64,000 bases of DNA from the NCBI GenBank assembly GCA_900771995.1, contig CAAGQC010000030.1, positions 1 through 64,000 on the forward strand. The letters are read 5' to 3'. Shown piece after piece: positions 46,491-55,501 of this stretch. Position 1 is the first letter of the stretch. Each line of letters opens with the position of its first letter. The translations under genes were made by a program, and so were the position numbers. The notes beneath the pieces were generated by a model that ran no database searches, was not told the DNA's origin, and saw nothing but the letters and a program-made list of their open reading frames with translations. This stretch comes from Lachnospiraceae bacterium. Its GTDB lineage: Bacteria; Bacillota; Clostridia; Lachnospirales; Lachnospiraceae.

Positions 46491-46515
46491 AATTGTATTA
46501 CCTGCTATCTCCTGA

Positions 46516-48603
46516 TTATAATTCAAAAATTTGCGTAACGGCTTCCTGCATCTGTTCCAGAATATTCATAAGGCCGGTCACCAGCTTGGAGCAGGCCTGT
46601 TCCAGACTGGCAATATCCTCCCGGTAGTCCATCTCCGTGGCACCGGACTCCGTCATGGTCTTTTCCTTCTGCAGAAGCTGTTTTACCGTCCCGTACAGAT
46701 TCTCGTGCTCCAGCAGTCTTCCATAGCCCCATTTTAACCGTTCCTTCGGCTGATGGAAAACATAATCCGTGAAATGCCTGTATACCTGTTCATCAAACAT
46801 GAACGCATAGGCATTGTTGTCCACCTGATACAGCTTACGGAGTGCGGAGGAAAGTCTCTGCTCCTTCAGATTCCGGACCGCTCCACCCAGAAGCCTTAAA
46901 TTGGTACTGCATATCTCATGAGGATACAACACATTTCCGTACCAGTCAATCCTTACGAAAGCATCCTGCTCCTGTTTAAACTGGCTAAGCAGCTTCTGTT
47001 CCAGGGCTCTGGTCTGTCGGAAAAGTGCTTCCGCCTCGTCGTATTTTCCATCTCTGAGCAGCTGCTTATAGTTCCGGTTGTATTCCGCTACCTCTTCGTA
47101 TTCCTCCCGGCATTTTCTGAGAGCCCGGTCACTCAGAGTCTCCAGTTCCTCGATTTTCTCCAACAGTAACCGTTTCCTCTCTCCCAGCTGACCGGCCACA
47201 TCTGCGCGGTAGCAGATCTCCCGGCACTGTTCCAGCCCTTTCCGAACCCGCTGTGCCACCGGGGAGAACTGCAGCGGCACCACCGCCGTCTCATCCAGTG
47301 CCAGAATCAACAGGGCAAATAGTTCATGATGCAGGCGATATACCTGTTCATCGTAAAATTCATCATTATCAAACTGAGAATGATAATGGGTCTCCATAAA
47401 GCTTCCGCCGGTAAAGTCGTTTACCATGGAAGGCACTCCTGCGATGGCCATGGAAAAATCGTCCGACCAGGTCTCGATGGGAGAGGTCACTGCCGTCTCC
47501 TCCGGATAGGCCATCGTCAGATTCGGCAGATCTGCCAGATATTCCTCCAGGAAGCTGACATATTCATAGCAGCTACGGATTCTGGCTCTGGTACCGTGGG
47601 CCAGCGCGGGAAGTTCAAAGTTCAGGTCTGCGATCACCTTTCCCACCCATTCGGGATGAGCGGTAAAAATCTGCTCATAGGCTCCTGTGGACCAGTCGAA
47701 ATTGGAATCCACAACGCCCCATTCCTCGGAGGCCATGGCACAGATCACGATAGTATTGTTCGGCCGGAAATCACTGTCTAACAGCGTCTTTGCAATGCCA
47801 AATAATAAGGCAATGGCCGTATTGTCATCCTGAAATCCGTCAAAATAGGAATCGTAATGAGCGGACAAAAGCACCATACGATCCAGGTGTTTCCCGGGGA
47901 TCCGTCCTACGATATTATAGGTCGTGCAATTCCGCGTCACTCTGGAATCCGCATTAAAGGTTACGGAAATCTCTTCTCTTCCCTGCAAAAGTTCCAGCAG
48001 TCCCGCAGCATCCTTACGGGAAATGGAAAATGCGGGGGCATCCTCAGGTCCTGCGATATCCTGTGCATTCAGCGCTTCGTCATCGATCTCGCCATAGCCG
48101 CCACTCTGTACAGCGATCAGGGCTGCCGCCCCTTTCAGATGTGCCTGATATACCGGGTAATTGATCCACCACTCATCTCTCTGGTTGATCTCCACCAGTA
48201 CCAGTTTTCCCGTTACATCCTTACCTGCATAATCCTTTTCCGTACCCTTGCCCAGATACATCAGAGAGAATTCTTGCGGTTCCTCCGTCACAAAGGTGGT
48301 CTGGTAAGCCCCCAGTTCCACCGATACCGGCTCTCCCGCAGCATTCTCATAGCTTAACGTCGCCTTATGGAATTCCCAGCTGTCCACCGTGACAGCATCC
48401 TTGGTCACCTCGGACAATCCCAAGGCTTCCATCTCCGCCTTTAACATCTCGCCGGTCTGGAATTCCGCTTTGGAGCCCGCCGTACGATATCCCAGAACCG
48501 GATGGGATTTGAACTGTTCCATCCGCTTGGCCAGTTCATAGGAATACTTCACATCCAGATTCTGTAATATTTTCTTCTGTAAGGTTTCCCCGTTGTCATG
48601 CAT
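46516..48603 (-). CDS. M28-family zinc aminopeptidase-like protein with PA domain
   Basis: The 695-residue protein has an M28 peptidase core split by a protease-associated insert (about residues 110-220, with AHLKGAAALIAVQSGG). The zinc-binding residues appear in order as SAHYDSY (His), FQDDNTA (Asp), MASEEWG (Glu), ADLNFELP (Asp) and THYHSQFD (His), so it should be active. There is no signal peptide, so it is probably cytoplasmic, unlike many M28 enzymes. The last 220 residues are a charged helical extension that is unusual for the family. The start follows GGAG. Confidence 0.88.
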   Translation of the reverse strand: MHDNGETLQKKILQNLDVKYSYELAKRMEQFKSHPVLGYRTAGSKAEFQTGEMLKAEMEALGLSEVTKDAVTVDSWEFHKATLSYENAAGEPVSVELGAYQTTFVTEEPQEFSLMYLGKGTEKDYAGKDVTGKLVLVEINQRDEWWINYPVYQAHLKGAAALIAVQSGGYGEIDDEALNAQDIAGPEDAPAFSISRKDAAGLLELLQGREEISVTFNADSRVTRNCTTYNIVGRIPGKHLDRMVLLSAHYDSYFDGFQDDNTAIALLFGIAKTLLDSDFRPNNTIVICAMASEEWGVVDSNFDWSTGAYEQIFTAHPEWVGKVIADLNFELPALAHGTRARIRSCYEYVSFLEEYLADLPNLTMAYPEETAVTSPIETWSDDFSMAIAGVPSMVNDFTGGSFMETHYHSQFDNDEFYDEQVYRLHHELFALLILALDETAVVPLQFSPVAQRVRKGLEQCREICYRADVAGQLGERKRLLLEKIEELETLSDRALRKCREEYEEVAEYNRNYKQLLRDGKYDEAEALFRQTRALEQKLLSQFKQEQDAFVRIDWYGNVLYPHEICSTNLRLLGGAVRNLKEQRLSSALRKLYQVDNNAYAFMFDEQVYRHFTDYVFHQPKERLKWGYGRLLEHENLYGTVKQLLQKEKTMTESGATEMDYREDIASLEQACSKLVTGLMNILEQMQEAVTQIFEL

Positions 48604-48658
48604 ATTCTGTCACTCCGTCTCTGTCATTCTCGCCCTGTGCCTGCCGCTTTGTGGTTTC

Positions 48659-50101
48659 TTATCTCTTTGCAGCCATGGCATTCATTTCCTCTGTGATCTT
48701 CTTCAGGATCTCGCTGTTTCTCTCTTCCGCCTCCAGTGTCTCACTGGCATGGGCGGATACTTCCTCTGTGGTGGCGGAAATCGTCTGAATGGAATCCACG
48801 ATCTCCTGGTTGGCTGCTTTCAGTGCCTCCACATCCTGAAGCATACGGCCGAGGTTGTCCACAATGGCATAGCTGCTGTTCTCGATCTCCACAAAGCTGT
48901 CTGCTGCCCGCATGGTTCCTTCCCGCTGGTTACTGATACCGTCCATCATCTGGCGGATCACGGTCACTACTTCATCAATGGCGTGGGATACATTGTCGAT
49001 CAGTGTGGCAATATTGCCGGTAGCATCCTTGGTCTGTGTTGCCATTCCGGAGATCTCGGAAGCCACTACCGAGAACCCTCTGCCCGCTTCTCCGGCTCTG
49101 GCTGCCTCGATGCTGGCATTCAGTGCCAACAAGCTTGTCTGGGTGGCAATCTTGCTGATGATCTCTACAATAGAGTGCATCTCCTGCATATAATGATCCA
49201 GTGTCTCCAGCTTTTTCGCCGCCTGCTCGCTGTTCTGTGCGGAATCTTCCGCCTGCTTTTTCAGTCCCTCCATATCCTTTTTGCCGGCATCCAGCACAGA
49301 CAATGTCTGCTCCATATCTTCGCCGATAGTCTCCGCTGCTGTATCTACGGCATTTACCTTTTCCTGAATAGCCTCCGTCTGGGTGGTCTGCTTCTGGACT
49401 GCCACCGCAGATTCCTGAGATCCCACGGATACCTCTTCCATGGCGCTCTTCGTGCTGGCGAATGCAGTCTCCAGTTTGTTCAGTTCTACGGTGATCTCCG
49501 CCACGGAATTCTCCAGACGGTTGCTCATCTCGGTAACATCCTTCAGCGTTGCTTCCGTCCGTTCCTGCGCATCCCGGATTTCGTTCATATTCTCATTGGC
49601 ATTTTTCTGATTTGCCGTAGTGGCATAGATGGATACAAAACACAGAAGCAGCATCATGACAATCTGAATAATACCTGCTTCCAGGCCCAGATAGCCGAAA
49701 CCGCCCGTTCTGGCACCCAAAATCACTACCAGAATGCTCTCCAGTACCGTACCCACATTGATCATAACAAAAGTCTTTACATCATGGTACAGCATGACTG
49801 CGAACATCATCGGCACTACAAAGACGAAAACCATATTGGATTCCGTTGTAAACAATACAATCGAATAAAACAGTGCATAACCGATGGCTACCAGATGCTT
49901 GATCGCGCCGGAATCATGGCTCTTCTTCCAGAAGATCACTTCCGCCACCAGCGGCCCCAGTCCAAAGATCAGCATCAGCACCAGTACCGGCGCTCCTACC
50001 GTTCCGTTTATGGTCTCTGCCACACCAAAGATCAGCATGCAGACATTCACTGCAAAATGGGATACCATTGCCACCCAGTTACTTCGTTCCAGTTCTTTCA
50101 T
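48659..50101 (-). CDS. Chemoreceptor-like protein with six-helix membrane domain
   Basis: The first 200 residues contain about six hydrophobic helices and no extracellular sensor domain, so it may sense the membrane or intracellular state. The C-terminal 280 residues are a methyl-accepting signalling domain with the conserved hairpin tip LLALNASIEAARAGEAGRGF. There is no HAMP domain. It is expected to signal to CheA/CheW, which are not in this window. It lies upstream of the M28 peptidase gene with a 55-base gap. Confidence 0.85.
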   Translation of the reverse strand: MKELERSNWVAMVSHFAVNVCMLIFGVAETINGTVGAPVLVLMLIFGLGPLVAEVIFWKKSHDSGAIKHLVAIGYALFYSIVLFTTESNMVFVFVVPMMFAVMLYHDVKTFVMINVGTVLESILVVILGARTGGFGYLGLEAGIIQIVMMLLLCFVSIYATTANQKNANENMNEIRDAQERTEATLKDVTEMSNRLENSVAEITVELNKLETAFASTKSAMEEVSVGSQESAVAVQKQTTQTEAIQEKVNAVDTAAETIGEDMEQTLSVLDAGKKDMEGLKKQAEDSAQNSEQAAKKLETLDHYMQEMHSIVEIISKIATQTSLLALNASIEAARAGEAGRGFSVVASEISGMATQTKDATGNIATLIDNVSHAIDEVVTVIRQMMDGISNQREGTMRAADSFVEIENSSYAIVDNLGRMLQDVEALKAANQEIVDSIQTISATTEEVSAHASETLEAEERNSEILKKITEEMNAMAAKR

Positions 50102-50184
50102 TCGTTTTACTCTCCCTTTTTCTGTCTGAAAGCCTACTCCATTTTATTGTAAATCATACTGATTTTCCCGTCAATAAAACGGCA

Positions 50185-50229
50185 CAAAAATACAGCGCTG
50201 TTTTTCTCAATAACCAAACAGCGCTGTAT
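50185..50229 (-). terminator. Terminator of the Cache-type chemoreceptor
   Basis: A 14-base perfect stem (50190-50203 with 50216-50229) is followed on the minus strand by ATTTTTGTG. It separates the two chemoreceptor genes. Confidence 0.85.
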
Positions 50230-50288
50230 CTTTTCTATATAATATTTATCTCCCTGCCAGATCGGTTCCGGCGCCCTTCTTACCGTTT

Positions 50289-52067
50289 TTATACCTTGAA
50301 AACATCCAGTACCTTTTCCAGTTTATCTGCCAGTGACATCAGCTTCTCGGAAGAGTTCATCAGCTCCGTCATGGTGACGCTCATGCCATGTGCCGCCTGC
50401 ATGGTGCTGTCCGCCGATGCCGCATTCTGTTCGGAGATGGCCGACAGACCTTCCACCACATCCCGGATGGCGCTTCCGGACTGTCCCAGAACATCCATTT
50501 TCTCCTGAATGCCGCCGATATGATGCAGAGAATTCTCCACACCATCTGCCACTGCCGCCGTCTTGACACCGGTCTCCTCCAGTTTGCTCTGCTGATGGTT
50601 CATATTGGCTTCCACTTCGCCCATGATCTCCACCATTCTGCCGGAAGATTCCATAATATCCTTGATGATCTGTTCGATCTCGGTCGCGGAACGTTTGGAC
50701 TGATCCGCCAGCTTACTGATCTGCTCTGCCACCACGGCGAAGCCTCTTCCCGCTTCTCCGGCTCTGGCCGCCTCAATGCTGGCATTCAGAGACAACAGAT
50801 CCGTCTCATCCGCAATATCCTGGATCATGGATACCGCTTTGGTAATGTTCTGGATCGCTCCGTTCATGTCTGTGATCTGCTCTGCTACCCGCAGTACCGA
50901 TTCCTTGGTACTTTCGTTGGAGCTGTTCAGTTCCTTCATGATCTCTTCGGAGGCCTTCTCCGCCTCTGCCATCCGTCCGGCATACTCCGTCAGAGAGTTC
51001 ACTCCATCGGAGATATACTCGATCTGTTCGCCGATGCGTACCACATTCTCATTGGCTTCTGTCGTCTCATTGGCCTGATTTCTGGCTCCTTCCGAGATCT
51101 CACCTACCGCCTGATATACATCGTTCACGGATTCCTGCGTATCCTGTGCCATCTTGATCAGTTTGTTGGAGGACTCTGTCAGATTGTCCGCGGAATCCTT
51201 GATATCCGTTACAATGGTGCGCAGCGTCTTCTGTAATTTAACAGAGATCCGGTAGACGTCTCCCAGTTCGTCCTTTCTACGGCACTGCTTTTCATCCGGC
51301 TGTGCGTCCAGTTCTCCGTTCACGATCCTGCCTAGGAAATGTTTTGTCTTCTTCATGGTCTTTACCATGCTGCGGGACAATACGCTGACCAATGTCGCCG
51401 CCACAAGTACGCATACCACGGCGATCAGAATAATATCCTTCACCTGGGTATGAATGGTATCCCGGACCCCCTGTACCGGTGTCGCTACCTCGATGGCACC
51501 GATCACCGAGCCGTCAGAGTTGATCAGCGGCTGATAATACACATAATAGTCCACCTCGGAGATCATACAATCCTTCAAAAACAGCGGTTCTCCGGTCTTG
51601 ATCTGCTCATAGATCTCCGGTTCCAGACCCGTACCGTTGATGCGGCCTCCCTCCGGCTTCGTCAGTGTCGTGATCAGACGCATGTTTCCGTACAGGAAAG
51701 ACACCTGGAATCCCGTCTTATCCTGCAGGCCGTCGATCAGCTGCGTATCTCCGGAGATGGAGACACCGCCTTTTCTCACCTTGCCGCTCTTGTCCTGCGT
51801 GTAATCTCCTTCATACAGATTCGTGTAGGTCTCGTCCACACTGACGCCTACGATCTGCAATGCTTTCTCGATTTGTTCCTCGATGCCTGCTTCCAGTGCT
51901 CTGGAGCCCACGGTCGCCACCAGTGCGCACACAATGATCATTGGCAACAGACTCAATGACAAAATCTTTTTAGAGATGGTGAAAAACGGCTTTTTCTTTT
52001 TTTCCCGTTTTACTGCATTCCCTTTTACTTCCGTTTTCTTGCTCTCTGTCTTCTTCATACTTACCAC
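50289..52067 (-). CDS. Methyl-accepting chemotaxis protein with extracytoplasmic sensor domain
   Basis: The 592-residue receptor has a Lys-rich cytoplasmic start, a membrane helix (about 35-55), and a sensor domain of about 155 residues with Cache-like text (FLYGNMRLITTLTKPEGGRI, DCMISEVDYYVYYQPL). A second helix (about 213-232), a HAMP region and the signalling domain with LLSLNASIEAARAGEAGRGF follow. A GTG at 52067 fits the AGAAAGG site; an ATG three codons later is an alternative. It has its own promoter and terminator. It likely binds a small organic ligand outside the cell. Confidence 0.92.
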   Translation of the reverse strand: MVSMKKTESKKTEVKGNAVKREKKKKPFFTISKKILSLSLLPMIIVCALVATVGSRALEAGIEEQIEKALQIVGVSVDETYTNLYEGDYTQDKSGKVRKGGVSISGDTQLIDGLQDKTGFQVSFLYGNMRLITTLTKPEGGRINGTGLEPEIYEQIKTGEPLFLKDCMISEVDYYVYYQPLINSDGSVIGAIEVATPVQGVRDTIHTQVKDIILIAVVCVLVAATLVSVLSRSMVKTMKKTKHFLGRIVNGELDAQPDEKQCRRKDELGDVYRISVKLQKTLRTIVTDIKDSADNLTESSNKLIKMAQDTQESVNDVYQAVGEISEGARNQANETTEANENVVRIGEQIEYISDGVNSLTEYAGRMAEAEKASEEIMKELNSSNESTKESVLRVAEQITDMNGAIQNITKAVSMIQDIADETDLLSLNASIEAARAGEAGRGFAVVAEQISKLADQSKRSATEIEQIIKDIMESSGRMVEIMGEVEANMNHQQSKLEETGVKTAAVADGVENSLHHIGGIQEKMDVLGQSGSAIRDVVEGLSAISEQNAASADSTMQAAHGMSVTMTELMNSSEKLMSLADKLEKVLDVFKV

Positions 52068-52108
52068 ATCTGCCTTTCTGTAAAAGACTTTGTCACAACA
52101 GCTTCATC

Positions 52109-52170
52109 TCGAAAACGTTTAAGTATTTTCTCGGTGAAATTATTGTACCATTTTCCATATGGTAAAACAA
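52109..52170 (-). promoter_or_regulatory. Promoter of the Cache-type chemoreceptor with a cre-like site
   Basis: On the minus strand TTGTTT (52170-52165) and TACAAT (52147-52142) are 17 bases apart. The 5' leader has CTTAAACGTTTTCG (52123-52110), which matches about 11 of 14 positions of a catabolite-responsive element. A near copy of this text occurs at 52247-52269 over the end of the MATE gene. CcpA control is possible, but the mismatches make it uncertain. Confidence 0.5.
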
Positions 52171-52256
52171 TTCGACAAAATAGCAAGTAATCAGACAGCA
52201 TTTTTGGCTAATTTTACTTAATGTTAAGGATGTTACTACTTACATTTGCGAAAACG

Positions 52257-53591
52257 TTAAGTATTCTCTCTTTTCCAGACAGGCATCCGGAAAATTTTGA
52301 TCAAAAGAGGGATGATCATGATAAACCACACGATGGGTTCCGCTGCGATCACTCCGAGATATCCGAACCAGGGTACCAGTGTCGCCGCGATCACAATTTT
52401 CCCCACCATTTCCAGAGAACTGGAGATCAGCGGTACGATGCGTTCTCCCAGTCCCTGCATGGCATTTCTCACAATGCAGATCACTGCCGTCACATAATAG
52501 AACAGCGTGTCTACTTTCAGATAGAGTGTTGCATTATAGACGACTTCCGGCTTTTCGCTGCCCGTTACCAGCCATACCAGCCAGTCGCCGATGGTATAGC
52601 TGGTCACGATGTTGAGAGTACACCAGATACAGGTATATCCGGTGGCCAGCAGAATTCCTCTGCGGATCCGGTCGATCTTGCCCGCTCCCAGATTCTGGCC
52701 GCAATAGGTGGCCATAGTCTGACCGAAGACGCTGAACATGATCATGAAGATTTCAGAGATCTTGCGGGCCGCCGTATGGGCAATAATGATATCCTGTCCC
52801 AGTTTGTTGATGGAGGTCTGCAGGGTCAGTGTACCGATATTCACCAGAGAACTCATAAATCCCATGGAGAGACCGGAGCTTAACATATTGCGGAGCATTC
52901 CGTCCCTGGCCAGCTGCAGATCCTCTCTGCCGATCCGCAGGATCTCATATTTCTTCCATAAATACGCTGCACACACTACTACCGCCACACACTGGGACAG
53001 TACCGTGGCAATGGCTGCTCCCCGCACACCCGCTTTCAGCACAACGATGAAGAACAAATCTCCCCCAATATTCATGGCAACGGAGATTGCCAGCACGATC
53101 AGGGGCGTCACGGTATCTCCGGTAGCCCGGAGGGTTGCCGACAACACATCATATAATAAAGTAACGATCAGTCCCGCAATGATCACCGCCACATACTGCG
53201 CCGCCGTATCCATCAGATCCGCCGGGACATTCAGAAAACGTAAGATCGGCTGCAGGAACAAAAGCCCCGCTGCCGTCAGGATCACTGCCACAAACACTCC
53301 CAGCACCAACGCATTTCCCAGAGATTTCCGCAGTTTTGCCATATCCTTTGCGCCGAAGTGCTGGGCCGAGATAATAGCAAATCCATTGCACATTCCCATT
53401 AAAAACTGCACGATCAGATTGCTCAGTGTCGTGGTGGCACCTACGGCCGCTAGCGCGCTGTCTCCCAAATAGGTACCAACGATACGGGTATCCACCAGAC
53501 TGTAGGTCAGCTGCAATAAATTAGCTAAAAAAACAGGAAGGGCAAACGTCAGTATCCGCACTGACGGTTTGCCCTTAGTAAGATCTTTCAT
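52257..53591 (-). CDS. MATE-family efflux transporter, second copy
   Basis: The product of about 444 residues has 12 predicted membrane segments in two MatE domains. It starts MKDLTKGKPSVRILTFALPV and contains LTYSLVDTRIVGTYLGDSAL. It is related in sequence style to the MATE protein at 26563-27927 but not a recent duplicate. The ATG at 53591 follows AGTGAGGAAC. It stands between the symporter (upstream) and the chemoreceptor (downstream) without visible operon coupling. Confidence 0.93.
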   Translation of the reverse strand: MKDLTKGKPSVRILTFALPVFLANLLQLTYSLVDTRIVGTYLGDSALAAVGATTTLSNLIVQFLMGMCNGFAIISAQHFGAKDMAKLRKSLGNALVLGVFVAVILTAAGLLFLQPILRFLNVPADLMDTAAQYVAVIIAGLIVTLLYDVLSATLRATGDTVTPLIVLAISVAMNIGGDLFFIVVLKAGVRGAAIATVLSQCVAVVVCAAYLWKKYEILRIGREDLQLARDGMLRNMLSSGLSMGFMSSLVNIGTLTLQTSINKLGQDIIIAHTAARKISEIFMIMFSVFGQTMATYCGQNLGAGKIDRIRRGILLATGYTCIWCTLNIVTSYTIGDWLVWLVTGSEKPEVVYNATLYLKVDTLFYYVTAVICIVRNAMQGLGERIVPLISSSLEMVGKIVIAATLVPWFGYLGVIAAEPIVWFIMIIPLLIKIFRMPVWKRENT

Positions 53592-53660
53592 ATAGTTCCT
53601 CACTTCTATACTTCCGGGGATCGCATGATTTTCCCCGCATGACAGGGCTACAGAACTTTT

Positions 53661-55073
53661 TTAAAACTTTTTCTTTGCATTGTCAAGATATTTCTTGGTC
53701 TCAGCCACTACCACTCCGTTCAGTACCAGCAGTGCGATCAGATTCGGAATCGCCATCAGGCCATTGAAAATATCTGCGATGGTCCAGACTGCCTTAACCG
53801 TCATGTAGGGTCCAATGAATACACAGCCGATATACAGCCAGCGGTATGCCTTGATAGCCTTCGGCTTCTGGCCGATCAGGTACTCCAGACATCTCTCACT
53901 GTAGTAATCCCATCCCAGGATCGTAGTAAATGCGAAGAATACCAGACAGATCATCAGGATAAAGGAAGCAATGGAGCTGTTGAAAGGCAGGCCCTGCTGG
54001 AAAGCTCTGGTGGTAACATCCACACCGTCCAGACCTACGTTCCAGGAATCTGTGATGACAATGGTAAGACCGGTCATAGTGCAGATGATCAGGGTGTCGA
54101 TGATGGTACCCATCATGGAAATCAGACCCTGCTTGGCAGGAGAATCGGTCTGTGCTGCCGCTGCCGCGATAGGTGCACTGCCGATGCCGGCTTCGTTGGA
54201 GAAGATACCTCTCGCAATACCCTTCTGCATGGCCATCAGGATAGCACCCAATGCACCGCCGGCTACGGCACGCATACCAAACGCACTCTGTACGATGGTC
54301 ACGATTGCGGAAGGAATTGCAGTTACGTTAAAGATCAGTACCAGCAGGCAGGATATTACATAGGTAACTGCCATAAAAGGAACAACGACCTGTGCCACGG
54401 TAGAGATACGCTTTAATCCTCCGATAACTACCAGTGCCACGCAGATAGTCAACAGAATACCGGAGATTACAACACTCCAGGAATAATCCATGCCGAAAAG
54501 CTGTACGGTATGTGCATTGTCCACATCAAAGAAATTATGTACCGCACTGGTGATACCGTTGATCTGAGTGAAAGTTCCGATCCCGAACAGACCTACACAG
54601 ACACCCATAAAAGCAAATATCTTTGCCAGCCATTTCCAGTTTTTCCCCATACCGTTCTCGATATAGTAGAAAGGTCCGCCAATGATATGTCCGTCTTCGG
54701 CCACCACACGATACTTCACAGCCAGCAGGCATTCGGAATACTTTGTTGCCGTGCCTACCAACGCAGCGATCCACATCCAGAACAGGGCGCCGGGACCGCC
54801 CGCTACAATGGCCGTTGCCACACCGACAATATTACCGGTTCCGATGGTAGCGGACAATGCGGTACACAGGGCTGCAAAGCTGGATACTTCGCCGTCTTCA
54901 CCTGTCTTCTCATTGGCGATTAAGTGTTTGATTGCATGGGGCAGCTTCGTGATCTGCAGAAATCGAAGTCGGGCCGTAAGGAAAAGACCGGTGGCCAGAA
55001 TCAGGACGATCAGGGGAATGCCCCAGACGAAATCATCCACTGTACTCAGAAAGTTGCTAATTGTTTCTAACAT
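53661..55073 (-). CDS. Sodium:alanine/glycine symporter, AGCS family
   Basis: The product of about 470 residues is an integral membrane sodium symporter with about 10-11 helices. Features include the NMLETISNFL start, GTGNIVGVATAIVAGGPGAL (the AGCS signature) and GIARGIFSNEAGIGSAPIAA. A longer open frame runs 80 residues upstream but crosses a riboswitch and is not coding. The ATG at 55073 follows GGAGGAGAGGG. A glycine riboswitch in the leader indicates that glycine is the sensed and probably a transported amino acid. Confidence 0.93.
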   Translation of the reverse strand: MLETISNFLSTVDDFVWGIPLIVLILATGLFLTARLRFLQITKLPHAIKHLIANEKTGEDGEVSSFAALCTALSATIGTGNIVGVATAIVAGGPGALFWMWIAALVGTATKYSECLLAVKYRVVAEDGHIIGGPFYYIENGMGKNWKWLAKIFAFMGVCVGLFGIGTFTQINGITSAVHNFFDVDNAHTVQLFGMDYSWSVVISGILLTICVALVVIGGLKRISTVAQVVVPFMAVTYVISCLLVLIFNVTAIPSAIVTIVQSAFGMRAVAGGALGAILMAMQKGIARGIFSNEAGIGSAPIAAAAAQTDSPAKQGLISMMGTIIDTLIICTMTGLTIVITDSWNVGLDGVDVTTRAFQQGLPFNSSIASFILMICLVFFAFTTILGWDYYSERCLEYLIGQKPKAIKAYRWLYIGCVFIGPYMTVKAVWTIADIFNGLMAIPNLIALLVLNGVVVAETKKYLDNAKKKF

Positions 55074-55153
55074 ATTCCCTCTCCTCCCGTCACTTTTGTG
55101 ACGTCCTATAGTAGATTGATTTCTTCCGAAGAGAACGGGAATAAGCACGTTGG

Positions 55154-55270
55154 TGCTCTGTCCTTTTGCCTGAGAGATTGGCAGCGCTGCTGCCGTACAC
55201 CTTCGGCGCCTTCTATACGGAACTTTCCAGGTAAAACCTTGAAGCTTTCCGCGGAAGGACTCTCCAGAGT
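55154..55270 (-). promoter_or_regulatory. Glycine riboswitch, single aptamer
   Basis: On the minus strand the sequence has the hallmark parts of a glycine aptamer: CTCTGGAGAG at the 5' end, GCGCCGAAGG in the middle, and CTCTCAGGCAAAAGGACAG at the 3' end, with P1 closed by CTCTG and CAGAG. Only one aptamer is present; a short AGCAC/GTGCT hairpin follows it, which could be a ghost-aptamer remnant. Downstream, ATTCCC and TCTC (55142-55126) can pair with the GAGAGGGAAT that includes the symporter's ribosome site, suggesting translational control. Binding of glycine is inferred from the consensus match. Confidence 0.9.
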
Positions 55271-55303
55271 AAACCGTTACCGCGTTACTGCGGCAATAAA
55301 AAT

Positions 55304-55332
55304 ACAATAACACACTTTATTTCGACATGCAA
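55304..55332 (-). promoter_or_regulatory. Promoter of the glycine-riboswitch symporter
   Basis: On the minus strand TTGCAT (55332-55327) and TATTGT (55309-55304) are 17 bases apart, placing the transcript start about 30 bases before the aptamer. Confidence 0.55.
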
Positions 55333-55501
55333 TAATAAATTGTCTTTTATATGGAATCTTTTGTTTGTGCCACGCGAACATTGACTTTTATCCGCCGCAT
55401 CACCGGAGGACACTTTTGCCTGATCCTGTGTGCTGCCGGTCGTGAGGTCTCGTTCTCGTGCCGTAATATAATGTCTTTCCTTGTGGTTTTACTTTTTATG
55501 A

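Noticed and set aside
48593..50152. 519-residue plus-strand open frame rich in Cys, His and Arg
   Set aside because: It is antisense to a clear chemoreceptor gene; its odd composition is the complement of coiled-coil codons.
55074..55313. 80-residue N-terminal extension of the sodium symporter frame
   Set aside because: It crosses the glycine riboswitch, has no homologous look, and a perfect ribosome site precedes the internal ATG.
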